A DNA stretch of 64,000 bases. Origin: Ziziphus jujuba. Lineage: Eukaryota > Streptophyta > Magnoliopsida > Rosales > Rhamnaceae. The stretch covers positions 16,865,001 through 16,929,000 of the forward strand of contig NC_083388.1 of assembly GCF_031755915.1 (NCBI RefSeq). The letters are read 5' to 3'. The notes under the pieces were generated by a model that was given only the letters and a program-made list of their open reading frames with translations, did no database searches and was not told where the DNA came from. Position numbers and translations under genes: made by a program. Positions 24,430 through 35,052 of this stretch are shown here, piece by piece. The stretch's first letter is position 1, and each line of letters opens with the position of its first letter.

Positions 24430-25125
24430 TTGGAAGCAATCTAAGAGAGACTTGAAGAGTGAGATATTCCAGGTTTCATTTTTCATTTGCCTATGTTGTC
24501 GTCGGCCGAGAAGCTAGATTTCTCTTTGTCGCCCTCGTGATTTTTTGGTTTTCTTCTTTCTTTATCTCCATCGTTTAGGTGAGTTTCTTTTTTCTTGACA
24601 TGAGGTGGGTTGTTTTTTTTTTTTTTTTTCATTTTAACTGCAGCTTAGGTTCATTGGGTTTTATTGATCTTGCTTTTTTAGAAATTATGTTTGTGATATT
24701 GCTTGACATTATTTTGCTAAGTTCAACAAGTATTTTGTGTTGAAGATTAACTTGAATCAAGATGGTCTATTGTTTTAACTTCACCACAACATCGTACGGT
24801 TGTTGAAGAAGATGTTCTTGGAGATACAAAGATGGCTCACAATCCATTTGTCATATAGTTGCCAAGTGTCAATGAAAATGATAATGAGGATGAATATGAG
24901 AGTGACTATGTTTGTAATGACTGTGAGGGGAGAAATGTGATTCGTCAAATCTTAAGAACAATGGTAATATTTTTTAAATTTTCATTTATACTAAATTACA
25001 AATTTAATAATGATTAATATTTTATTTATTTTGCATAAGTGCTAATAACTTTTTTAATGTTTCCATATGCAGTATGAGGATGTAATATCGTCAACAAGAG
25101 GTCAACTTCCATCTCAATGAATATG
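24430..25125 (+). pseudogene. Relic exons of a CACTA internal gene
   Basis: This is the only part of the element that looks gene-like. A pyrimidine-rich leader with GTCGTCGGCCGAG ends near 24579 at a possible splice donor (TTTAG/GTGAG). Around 24780-24960 a frame reads SPQHRTVVEEDVLGDTKMAH, then a stop, then acidic DEYESDYVCNDCEG. A short last piece ends at a stop near 25120. No transposase catalytic region is seen. It may be the remaining 5' end of the transposase or a second CACTA gene; I cannot tell which. Confidence 0.3.
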
Positions 25126-25394
25126 CATTCATGGAAGTTTAATTAATATTAAATTTGTTATGAAAAATATAATAGCTTACAAATTATGTAAAAATATATC
25201 AATGAGATGATATTTAATTTATTTGATAATTAATTTGTTATGACAAAATATTTATTTAAAATTTTTGTATTCTATTTATTTTGGATGAAGCTAGTTTTCA
25301 TTTTTTTGTATTTTAATTATTTTTATATTTTTACTATTTTAATCACTTTTCACAAAATTTAAAAAAATTAAAAAAAAAAAGAAGGGGCAACGCA

Positions 25395-25700
25395 TTAAGA
25401 AATAATGCGTCACTAAAAGTGTCGATCCGTCGTTAAATAGGCGACTCTATTAATGCGTCTCTAAATAGGCAATTCTACTAATGCATCGCTAAATAGGCGA
25501 CTCTATTAATGCGTCGCTAAATAGTCACTTTATTAATGCATCGCTAAATAGACGACTCTACGAATGCGTCGCTAAATAGTAAATTCTTTTAATGCGTCGC
25601 TAAATAGGTGACTCTAATAATGCGTCGCTAAATAGTCAACTCTATTAATGCGTCGCTAAATAGGCGACTCTATTAATGCGTCGCTAAAAGTAAATATGAG
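25395..25700. repeat. CACTA right subterminal array of ~30-bp repeats
   Basis: About ten units of the form AATGCGTCGCTAAATAG plus GCGACTCTATT, period near 30 bp, with scattered point changes (GCATCGC, GCGTCTC). They share the GCGTCGC core with the left array but not its 250-bp unit, so the two ends carry different repeat types. Spacing and sequence drift rule out a CRISPR array, which is not expected in a plant anyway. Confidence 0.88.
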
Positions 25701-25857
25701 TCGCTAAAAACTCAAATATAGGCGACTCTTATAATGCGTCGCTTGTTGTCTTATAGATTTAGCGACAAGACGTTAGGCGACACCGTGCGATACGTCGTTA
25801 TTTATTTTGTGCGACGCATTTATTGCGTCAGTTATCAACGCGATTCTAGTAGTGATG

Positions 25858-27143
25858 GGGGAATATAGATTGCTAAAAAATAATTGACATGTCATAAAAA
25901 TAAACATTTCGATGTGGCATGGAAGATGGAAAAGTGTTAAATGAAGTTGATGGTCTAAAATCTATGAAATAGCATTGGTTGTTTTTTAGAGAGACAAAGA
26001 AATAGATAAAGTGACAGAGATAGATTTTTAAATAAGTACATAGAAGCATAGATAATAAATAGCAATAATTTTCTCTTACAACAAAGCCTAAATGGAATAA
26101 ACACAACATTAGAAAAAAAATTTTGGCTTAATAAATAACCATAATATTTGAAAAAAATTATTAAAATGCCATCTAACTTCATTAATTAATTGAAACCCGA
26201 AAGCAAAAAAATAGCTTAATAAATGACCTTAATATTCAAAAATATTACAAAGAGTGTCATCTAACCTTTTATTCTCACTTTTAGTATGGCTATAGATATA
26301 TAAAGATGCATATATTGAAACTTCATTTAAAAGATTTACATCATTTGGTAAAATGACTTTCTTTCTTGTCTATTGCATCATTGATTTTGTTGTGTTTCTG
26401 GAGGTACGATTTATTCTAACTAATAAATCATAATCCCAAGATATGTCTTACCTAAGAGAAGGTGACTGTTTAAGCGGATATAGCCGAGTTATATAATGGT
26501 CATTATAAAAGCTATGCTAGTACGGTGACATTCATTTTAGCACTGGTTGAGCCATCATTTGTCTAACCAATATGTGGTTTGGATTGGCCAGACCAAGTAC
26601 ACCCTTGTCATTTAGGAGACCTATGGATATTACTATACCTATCTCAGCATTAGGGAATTATTTGTCTAACGCATAGGTTAGATTGGATGAGCCTCTTACA
26701 CTCAAAATGGACAAGTCTCACCACTATAATTGTTGCTTCTCATTAAGGAATGCTAAGGCATCATGTCGAAAAGATTGTTTGGAGATGTGTGCCTCGAAAT
26801 GGCTAAGACATATGCTCATGCCATGTGTTTGGCTCCCTTTAGGTTAGTATCTCTTACATATGGCTCACTTTGCTTAGGTATGATGTTTTGACTCAATGAA
26901 TCCTTTGTTTTGACTCAACAAATCCTTGTTTTCCTAAAACATGGTTTTATAGTCCAACCAATTAGGGTTTGGTGAGCTGATTTCTTTGTTACACACGAAA
27001 ACCTAATGTAAAAGTGTTAAAAAAAAAAAAAACTCATTATAGTATGCACAGAAGATATGTCACACGTATTGCAATCCTAATTGCACTTTGTCATTCAAAA
27101 CACTCTCATTAACTTAAGCATTATAATGCCTTTAATCGAGACC
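25858..27143. other. Spacer right of the CACTA element
   Basis: A doubled AGCTTAATAAAT..ATGCCATCTAAC-type segment lies at 26125-26260. 26390-27000 is less AT-rich and holds no open frame; it may belong to the retroelement whose candidate primer site is at 28141, since the Cassandra at 27149 interrupts it. No gene recognised. Confidence 0.4.
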
Positions 27144-27173
27144 ATACCTGTAACATTCGCCTCTACTGGCAGA

Positions 27174-27345
27174 TCTATTACTCTCTTCCAATATTGTTCC
27201 GAATTTAATCACTGCACCTATCACTCTTTGTTGATATTGTTCCTAAATTAGCCACATTAATCATTCTCTTCCGATACTGTTTCCAATTTAATCACTGCTC
27301 TATCACTTTTTGCTGATATTGTCCTCAATTTAGCCACCGCACTCG
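27174..27345. repeat. Four-unit ~42-bp minisatellite in one Cassandra LTR
   Basis: Four diverged units of the form CTATCACTCTTTGTTGATATTG..AATTTAGCCAC, alternating two variants (CTTCC..TACTGTT and TTTGCTGATATTG). The partner LTR has one unit (about 27668-27712). Three extra units of about 40 bp account for the LTR length difference. Confidence 0.75.
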
Positions 27346-27357
27346 ATATGGGATTTT

Positions 27358-27470
27358 TTGTTCAAAATCTCCCAGGAAGTCACCCATCATTGGATTACTT
27401 TAGCACACTTAACTTTGAAGTATTTTCGAAGTCTGAAACCAACCGCTTTGAAAAGACCTTGGCATTATAA
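27358..27470 (-). other. 5S rRNA-like segment of Cassandra LTR
   Basis: Minus strand includes GATGGGTGACTTCCTGGGA (27388-27370), one change from plant 5S GATGGGTGACCTCCTGGGA (box C), and AAGTTAAGTGTGCT, one change from the 5S box A start. Cassandra is reported to use this for Pol III transcription. It is not a genomic 5S gene: the 5' part and the spacer are missing. Confidence 0.75.
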
Positions 27471-27579
27471 GAATGAATATCATTACATTGAATCATTCCT
27501 CTTTCACACCCACATGATGAGAATTGGATACCAGGTAGCCTGCTAGTGTTTCTTCCAGCCACCCACATTGGTTGTTACA

Positions 27580-27648
27580 ATCCACCCTCCATGGGATTCA
27601 ATGTCTTCGCTGGCACACTTCCGACCAGGTAAAGGCTCTGATACCATT
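27580..27648 (-). other. Cassandra internal domain with intact primer site
   Basis: Minus strand has TGGTATCAGAGCC at 27646-27634, a perfect initiator-Met primer site three bases from the LTR end, and a purine-rich ATGGAGGGTGGAT before the other LTR at 27592-27580. The domain is only 69 bp. Confidence 0.85.
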
Positions 27649-27964
27649 TGTAACATCTCACTTCCATTGACAGACCTATCACTCTTTGCTGATATTGTCC
27701 CAAATATAGCCACTGTCTTTGGTATGGAATTTTTTGTTCAAAGCTACTAAGGCGAACACCCATTTTTGGACTACTCTACCCTGAGCACGCTTAGTTCAAA
27801 GTTATTTCAAACCTTAAACTCAATCACTCTGAAAAGTCCCAGCATTATGAGAGTAAATACTATTATACATTTGAATCATCTTCCATTTAATACCAGGATG
27901 ATGTGGGATTGGACATTAGGTAGCCTACCAATGCCTCTTGCACTAGCTTGCATTGGTCGTCATA
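27649..27964 (-). repeat. Cassandra LTR, single-unit form
   Basis: 316 bp. The 5S-like stretch at about 27850-27733 is more diverged than in the partner (GGGTGTTCGCCTTAG where GGGTGACTTCCTGGG is expected). It acts as the 5' LTR in the element's own orientation. Confidence 0.8.
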
Positions 27965-28140
27965 ATACCAATGCTTTAAGGATGTTCATGTTCATTTTGT
28001 TTTGTAGGATTCAGGCCAAAGACCCAACGAACATGGTGGTGTGAAAAAGTGCTTCTATATTGTTTATTTCCACACCTTAGTGGTCGGCCTATCCACTAGC
28101 TTGCTCATTTCCTTCGGGCATGAATTATTATGACCTATCA

Positions 28141-28576
28141 GTAGCTTTGATACCATTTGTAATAGTCCATTGGTCTTATGAACCTCTTCCAAACATACTC
28201 ATCAAGTCAATCTTTGCCTTTTTCGAGTTTCAAGCACACTTGTAACTCACATAAGAATTTAGTTAATGGCCAATGTTGGACTTTCAATGTGAATTACTTA
28301 TTCCACAATCTGGGTTCTACGCTAGCGATACTAAGACTTCTATTTTTTGTTTTTTTTTTTTTTACTGTTGATTTTGCATTGGTAGCACATGAAAAGGAGT
28401 AGACATAAAAAAGGGATAGACGATTTCATCCATAATAAAAAACTTAAAAAAGAAATTCATTGTCCAAAAACTAATCACTAGGAAACAATTTTTAACAAAA
28501 TTTTGAGATGAACCAAATAACTCGTAAGCCCTATTTGGTTAATGTCAAACTTAAGGAGAATGTCATAATTGTTACA
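28141..28576 (-). mobile_element. LTR candidate with primer site, older retroelement
   Basis: On the minus strand TGGTATCAAAGCTAC (about 28155-28141) resembles an initiator-Met primer site. It follows a block that starts TGTAACAATTATGACA at 28576 and ends GGACTATTACA at 28158: TG..CA termini, about 419 bp, right distance to the primer site. No partner LTR was found toward 26 kb, so the element is truncated or the call is wrong. The Cassandra at 27149 would lie in its internal region. Confidence 0.3.
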
Positions 28577-31320
28577 AAAGTGTAGTAATCAATAGTATTT
28601 GGACAATTTTTTGAAATATATATATATATATATATATGTATCCACTTTTTGCACAAATCTTATTTCTACATTTCGACATACATAACTGTCACTACCACCA
28701 CAATCATACTACAAGCTCAGTACCACACATACTAAGCTACAATCGCTACTACATCCATAATTTATGTTAAATCACTCTAAGAGTAATTTATAAATTAGGT
28801 TATACAAACTAAACAAACATTATGAATAAATAAGAATAAAAGACAAGGAAAGCAAAATATTGGAAAATGGTTAGAAGGAAAACGCGTAAGATAAATTGCT
28901 AGCTAACTACTTGAACCTATGAAAATGAATCAAAACAAAAAAAAAACAAAAAAAAAAAAAGTTAAGAAAAAGAAATCTCAGCGAATGATTTAGTACTATA
29001 AGAAAATATGAATTTAACCTTGGAGTCATAAAACCTCGTATTAACTTTTTAAAAAGTTTCCTATTTTAAAACTTTTACACAAAACCCAATTTATATCCCA
29101 AAAAGTTATTATGAAAGAATTTAATATTGGACATTCAAATCATCATAATCACAAATTTAAACATAAAAATAATAATGGGCATAAATAATTTTGGGATAAT
29201 TTTATCCATTCCCCTTGAGGTTTGACTTAAATACAATCTAGACTCTTTAATTTCAAAAATATTATCAACATCCCCTTAGATTCCAAAAAGTTATTATCTT
29301 TTCTCCCCCTCGGCCCAACAATTGTTTCATTCACACCTTTTGAAATAATATTGTCCATACCCTCTTAGGGAGTGCTAGTTGCAGTTTTCAAAACTTGGAT
29401 GATTAAATTGTAATTAATGCAAACTCAAATGGTTCAAATGTAACAATCCCAAGTATAAAACTATAGAAAAATCATAATTAAATTTAAAAGCATACAATGT
29501 ACCATATTATATATTTGATGCTGCTAAGTGGTGTTTGATGTCCTAAAAGACCACTAAACAGTAAGGAGGGAGAAAGGAAACCATCTCATGATCTTTTAGC
29601 GTCTTAAAAATATCTTGGAAAAATCTATCATCCTATGGTCACAAAGAGGATGACGCAAAATTCACTCACCACCTTTTTATATTATAACAACTCATTGGAT
29701 AACTAAAACATGTTCGCTAATAATAATAAAACAAATATCACTGATATTATATGATACATCTATTAAAACCCAATAATACAATATTTATAACTATTATTTC
29801 CACAAATCATACTCTTTTCTTTCCAATAACATATTGTTACCATAAATCATAATTTAATACCAATTGGACCAAACCTTATATTGAAATATCATATCATGTG
29901 AATTTTATAAACCACAAATCTATAGTAAGCATATTAAAAGTTCCAAAACATTTATTTCATGTCCAAACAACATATATGTATATAATATATATATATATAT
30001 ATACATGGTTATGATTTAGTGAGTTATCTACCTCATTTTATTGATGGCTATCAAGGGATAGGATTTATAGATATACCTGGCAATATTATTTAAAGCACTT
30101 TTTATTTTAATTTTTAATACCAAAAATCTAGTAAAGGCAAGTGAATCCTTTAATAGTAGCTAATTATATTAGAACATAGTGTGTAAATAATTAGAAAAAA
30201 ATTGAAAATTTAGTATTGCATCATTTAATATCATACACTATAAGGTGAGCTAGGTAGCCTATCATATTAATATATATATATATATATATATACACATATC
30301 AAACTATAGAAATATATATCACCTAAAATCATTTTAAGTACTTTAAAATTTAGAACATTTAAACATGTTAAAAATTACAAAACGTAAATATACGTATAAC
30401 CATATATACATAAATAGGTATATTAATTCTCAAATCCATCTAAAAACATTCAAGCTGTTTGACAAATATACTAACATGCCCAAAATACATTTTAAAAATA
30501 CTTTCACACTTGAATACTTCGATGATCACTCCTAATGTAATCTAGGATCGTCTCCAAGTTCAGTACAGGTGTAAAAAATATAACAAAGATATTTTCTGAG
30601 CTTAAAAAATTTCACTCAAGACATTAGTGCATGCCTAAGATGATAGAAATTAAACATTAAAAAGTCTATTTACATTGTTAATCCATTAGACGCAATGTAC
30701 AAAAGGAATTATTTTAACCTTCTATTAACTCCTAATAACCTCTAGGGACACATTAGCAATAACAATTTTTAGTCCTAAAATTTTCAAAATCAATCTAATT
30801 TTATCGGTTATTTACACAAATGGACCCGTATTGAGTAATTACTCAAAACTTGAATATAATTGGCAAACCATATATCAATAGAAAGTTATGTGATGAGTAA
30901 CATGATGACTCACCTCACCAAAACAAGATCGGTGATGACCGAAAAATTGACTTTTTTGGCCAAACTTCTTGTTGATATATTTCTAAAATCAGTAAGACTT
31001 GAGGCAAATACAAGCTAGAAATTGACAGGATCCAAAATCAGGGGGAAGGGTGATCCCAAGGCTAGAGGACAACCAAAATCCGACAAATTAGACAACCCCA
31101 ACAGTCGACTTCCCAAGCCTGACTCTAATGCATTGGCGGTTGTTCCGGCCTGGTTTTTGGTTAGTTGGCTTGTTAGAAGGTGGGCTTTATAGTGGTGTGG
31201 GCAACGTCAAATGGTTTCGCAGGAGAAAGGCTGAATTTTGACTAGAAATCGATATTCCATTTAAAGATAGAGATGTCGACCAGTTCATAAGGGAGGGAAA
31301 AAGATGCAGGGTGATCCATG
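28577..31320 (-). mobile_element. LTR-like dispersed repeat, copy 2
   Basis: Core 29500-29990 aligns in order with 11950-12430: AAGTGGT..TTGATGTCCTAA, GGAGGGAGAAAGGAAACC, ATTATATGATACA, AATACCAATTGGACCAAA, then CATGTGAATT and TAAGCATATTAAAAG. It is interrupted by a MITE at about 29180-29400. Outer limits are guesses; 31020-31320 is less AT-rich and may be the far part. No coding frame. Confidence 0.4.
29180..29400 (-). mobile_element. MITE-like repeat, copy 1
   Basis: Reverse complement shares, in order, AATATTATTTCAAAAGGTGTG, GATAATAACTT, TAAGGGGATGTTGATAATATT, and TATTTAAGTCAAACCTCAAGG with 51365-51535. The 'stock phrase' of AAGTCAAACCTCA..GGG is widespread in plant genomes as a short non-coding repeat. 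Exact ends not resolved. Confidence 0.45.
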
Positions 31321-32019
31321 GGTTTTAACGAGTAATTTTGGATTTTTAAGAGGTTTTTATTTTATGTGTCACGTGCAAGCACATACTTATGCATATAGAT
31401 GCCCACATGTTCTTTTTGGATAATACTAGCAATGGCACCCATGCTGGTAAAATAATAAAGCTTAAGAGTTCCCAGATCCATATATTTCAAACTGTGATTC
31501 ACAATTAAAAGAAGTATCATCGGTCTAAGAATGTTGATGAGCTCAACGTAACGATATAACTATTAAAATTAAAACTTAACGATACAAAAAATCAATCCTT
31601 AAATTTATCCACGATCCAATTGATTAAATTCTGTTGAACTTGTAAAATTTGATTATAAATTAGTACAAGTTGTTATAAAATTCATAAATGTCTTAATATG
31701 CATAAAATCAAACATTAAATGCTAATGTAGTGATTTTTAACGCTGAAGACCTGACTTGCAATATTTTAAAGTTATAAGATTTTAAAATGCAATAATCTTT
31801 TTAAGTACTATTAAATTTTAAAATTTTAATTATTAATCAAACACAAAAAAATCAATTTTTCTTCAAATTTTATCACAAATGAAACATGAATTAATAATTT
31901 TCTTCTATCTAAGTGATTAATCAATCAAGTTTATCTTTTTTCAAAAAAAAGGTCCAAAAAAAAAAAAAAAAGAGAAATTGAAAAGTGCAGCCGAAAAAAA
32001 AAAAAAAAAAGGGGCAAGA
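31321..32019. other. AT-rich spacer
   Basis: Nothing recognisable; poly(A) runs at 31945-31975 and 31995-32011. Confidence 0.5.
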
Positions 32020-32560
32020 GGCCCACAAGGGATTGAAAATTATGATGATCCGTAAGGGAGTGACAAAGATAGGTAAAGAGATGTGGGGAAGGTCATATAT
32101 GGGGATCACATGGGAAGCACGGGCGGCTGGGTCCTGATGTGGAAAACTAAGTAAAAAAGTGTACGGAAGTTGGGCCCACCATGCCCACGTCAGTGGGCGT
32201 TGTGGCTTCAACCATGCAGTCTTGTCATTTTGGTCGAAAACCATCACAAACCAAGCGCCCGCAAGCGCCAACCCTGCCTATGATCCTCCACTGGACCTCT
32301 CTCCGAATCTTATATATAAATATATATATATATATAAGAATGCAATTTTTTTCTTTTTTAATTTGGAAAATATATTGGTGGTGGGTCATCGAAACTCCAA
32401 AATATAATGTACGAACCAATCAAAACCCCGAACGTCAATCTCGTCAAGCAAATTTTTAACCTCTCCCGCACACACCGCTTTCACACACGCATACATATTG
32501 TGCATCGCAATCATACTTGCTCTTCCAATTGATGGTTTTATTGACTCTTTCTCTGTTGCC
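32020..32560. promoter_or_regulatory. GC-richer single-copy island, promoter-like
   Basis: Less AT-rich than its surroundings and not repeated elsewhere in the window. It contains GCCCACGTCAGTGGGC (32183-32198), a perfect 6-bp inverted repeat round an ACGT core as bound by plant bZIP/bHLH factors, a TATA-like CTTATATATAAATATA at 32308-32323, and a C-rich CTCTCCCGCACACACCGC stretch at 32461. No convincing reading frame follows within several kb, so either the promoter lost its gene or the likeness is chance. Confidence 0.25.
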
Positions 32561-32619
32561 CTTTTGTTTTACTGAAAAGGCTAGCTAGCCCATTGCAGCT
32601 TTTTACTGTTTTTATATGA

Positions 32620-32660
<41 letters not shown>

Positions 32661-33358
32661 TATATCTTGCATCATGGTGATATATGCATCAAAATACAAA
32701 TACAATTGCCTCATGTCAAATATGGGGCAAAAAAGATTTACAATTGTCCTTGAAGGCTATACCATTTGTTGCTTTTAGGTTATAAGTTCCATAATCATAG
32801 CTGTGTGCTTAATTAAAAATAAATAAATAAATCCTTACTCCAACCTTAAAAAAAAAAAAAAAGGAAAAAAAGGAAAAAATATGTAGCTTTCTAGAATTTT
32901 CATTTCGAAACTCACAGAGATCTTATCAATTCTCATTCATGCACAATTTGAACCAAAAAAAATAAAAAGAACACTGAGAAAATATATTGTTAGATTCCAA
33001 GAACAAAGGTAAAAAAATATCAAGCATGCATATTATAATGTTAAAATTTCATTGAAATTTATGATAATCCGTTTGATAATTTTATTATCAAAATCTCCTT
33101 TATCAAAGTTTAAATTGCTTCAAAAGCTAAAATTTAAAAATTTTTAAATGACTTATATGAATCCATCAAATTCACTTTATATGGATCCATGAAATTCACT
33201 TTGACTATATAGGATTTTAGTAGTTTCTATATCCATATAAACTATTATTTAATACATTTTTAAATTTTAACCATTAATTTTTAAATTGATCCAAAAATTG
33301 ATAAAAAAAAATTTAATAGTAAAACTATTAAATTAACCTGGTATAAATTTGACTATAT
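32560..33358. other. AT-rich spacer
   Basis: (CT)n/(TA)n at 32622-32660 and a (AAAT)n-like run at 32818-32830. 33150-33200 has a short duplicated ATGGATCCAT(G/C)AAATTCACTTT-type phrase. No gene seen. Confidence 0.5.
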
Positions 33359-33369
33359 ATGAATATATT

Positions 33370-33395
33370 TATATATATATATATATATATATGCA

Positions 33396-33464
<69 letters not shown>
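33370..33464. repeat. (TA)n next to (GA)32 microsatellite
   Basis: A TA tract to 33391, then from 33400 to 33464 a perfect 65-base GA run, purine on one strand, pyrimidine on the other. Confidence 0.95.
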
Positions 33465-33468
<4 letters not shown>

Positions 33469-33853
33469 TCAGCCTTCTACAAAGTTGATTTGATAATATT
33501 ATACTAGGAGCTTATCATATCAACTGTTTGAATTTAATTTTAAAAAGAAAGGTTTAGCCTAGTTAATCAAATTCAAGAGAATCGTGCAGCTACAATAAAA
33601 GATATTAGCATAATATTGTCAATTTGACTTGATAAGATATTTATTTTATATATATATATAAAATCAGTATTTTATCAATTCCACTTGGTAATGGTATATT
33701 AAGAGCTTTAATCATAATCGTTGGATTTAATAGATTCATTTAATTGGATTGAGCTTATTTTTTTAAATTAAATTTTAAAAGTTGATTTTATGGATATTTT
33801 AGTATGATATTATCAAATAGATTGATTAATAGGCATAGTAGATATATAAGAAG

Positions 33854-33925
33854 AGAACTATTTATAAAAGTCAAGATGGTGATGCAACCAGAACTATTTA
33901 TAAAAGTCAAGATGGTGATGCAACA
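33854..33925. repeat. 36-bp tandem duplication
   Basis: AGAACTATTTATAAAAGTCA followed by AGATGGTGATGCAACC is present twice in a row, essentially identical, so probably recent. Confidence 0.9.
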
Positions 33926-34534
33926 AGTAGTGTGAATGATAATTCAATTAATAATTTAGAACTCCAAACCTAACTAGGAATGTGGCAAAGCAGAAAATTT
34001 GAATCTGTTATGTGACTTATGTCTTTTATAGGTAAATTTCATATAAACCTTTTAACTTTTGTTCTAATTACAGTTAGACTCCATAATTTTGAAAAATCAT
34101 TATTTAAATTTTATCTCTCAATTATTTGTAGCTAATTTTAACAATTAAATGTCATAATTATATATTATAATATTATTCAATCATAAAATATTTATTTTTA
34201 ACTTTTTTTCTCTAATTGTAAAAATTAATTAACAAAAACTGATAAACAAATCTATATACTTTGATATATTTAAAAAATAAAAAAATTTAATAATAAATTT
34301 TCAAAAATATAAGATATAAATATATTCACAGTAAAATTGAAGAAGTTTAAATAAAATTATTCTAAATTGATAGATAAATTCTCAAAAAATCACATATGTA
34401 TAAAAGAATATTCAGCCAATTATCTTTCAATAAATTAGATATATATATATATATATATTATATTTATTTAATAATATTTTAATACATATTATTCTAATAT
34501 GTAGTATTATATTTAATACATTATTATTATGTAA

Positions 34535-34565
<31 letters not shown>

Positions 34566-34568
34566 CAT

Positions 34569-34602
<34 letters not shown>

Positions 34603-34691
34603 ACATGATAGTACTGTGACTTTTAGTCTTAAACCATCTCATCGTTAACGGCCGGTTAAATTAAGAACACTTTGTAATTTACATAAAGGAC

Positions 34692-34833
34692 GACAAAGAC
34701 TATCTATGTATGCGAGTAGAGTGGGTGTGCATAATGATTTTGATGCGTTTGCCAGCCAAGATGACAAAGACTATCTATGTATGCGAGTAGAGTGGGTGTG
34801 CATAATGATTTTGATGTGTTTGCCAGCCAAGTT
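34692..34833. repeat. 71-bp tandem duplication
   Basis: Two adjacent 71-base copies (each starts GACAAAGACTATCTATGTAT) differ at only two positions that I can see, so the event is recent. Short frames run through it but resemble no protein. Confidence 0.92.
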
Positions 34834-34966
34834 GTTTGCCTTAGTCCTGTACGCACACACGCGTTCATTGCATTGTGAAGTTACGTGGCCAGATACTGTT
34901 CCATTCATTGTCCCAAAAGCTTATGTAACCAACACATAACCCGGAACACGTCAGCATGCCACCATC

Positions 34967-35016
34967 CATATATATATATATATATATATGTATAGAGAGA
35001 GAGAGAGAGAGATATG

Positions 35017-35052
<36 letters not shown>

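Larger units (their letters stand above)
20896..25854. mobile_element. Complete non-autonomous CACTA (EnSpm) transposon
   Basis: The left end reads CACTACGCGAAAATTGATA and the right end, read inward on the other strand, CACTACTAGAATCGCGTTGA: the CACTAC..GAA termini of CACTA elements. The 3-bp direct repeat ATG lies directly outside both ends (20893-20895, 25855-25857), the duplication size of this superfamily. Both subterminal regions are packed with GCGACGC/GCGTCGC motifs, the expected transposase-binding type of repeat. About 5 kb long, it has no transposase open frame, only a relic near 24.8 kb, so it would depend on a transposase supplied elsewhere. Confidence 0.88.
27149..27964 (-). mobile_element. 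Complete Cassandra TRIM retrotransposon
   Basis: LTR (27149-27579), internal domain (27580-27648) and LTR (27649-27964) lie on the minus strand, 816 bp in total. The flanks are exact 5-bp direct repeats ATACC (27144-27148, 27965-27969). Each LTR carries the 5S rRNA-like region that defines Cassandra. As in all TRIMs there is no protein gene, so mobilisation needs enzymes from other retroelements. Termini are TGTAACA..TGTTACA, the distal end mutated to CGTCATA. The LTRs differ by 115 bp, explained mostly by a minisatellite in the left one. Confidence 0.92.

Noticed and set aside
25395..25700. Regular short repeats resembling a CRISPR array
   Set aside because: Units are about 30 bp with almost no unique spacers, they drift in sequence, and they lie in a plant CACTA element.
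27358..27470. A 5S rRNA gene
   Set aside because: Only the 3' two-thirds is 5S-like, and it sits inside LTRs with a primer site and target duplication: Cassandra.
27358..28402. Several 60-92 codon frames on both strands at the Cassandra locus
   Set aside because: They run through the LTRs and internal domain of a non-coding TRIM element and agree with no protein.
34706..34939. 77-codon frame with an internal peptide repeat
   Set aside because: The peptide repeat is the 71-bp tandem duplication; composition and context do not support a gene.
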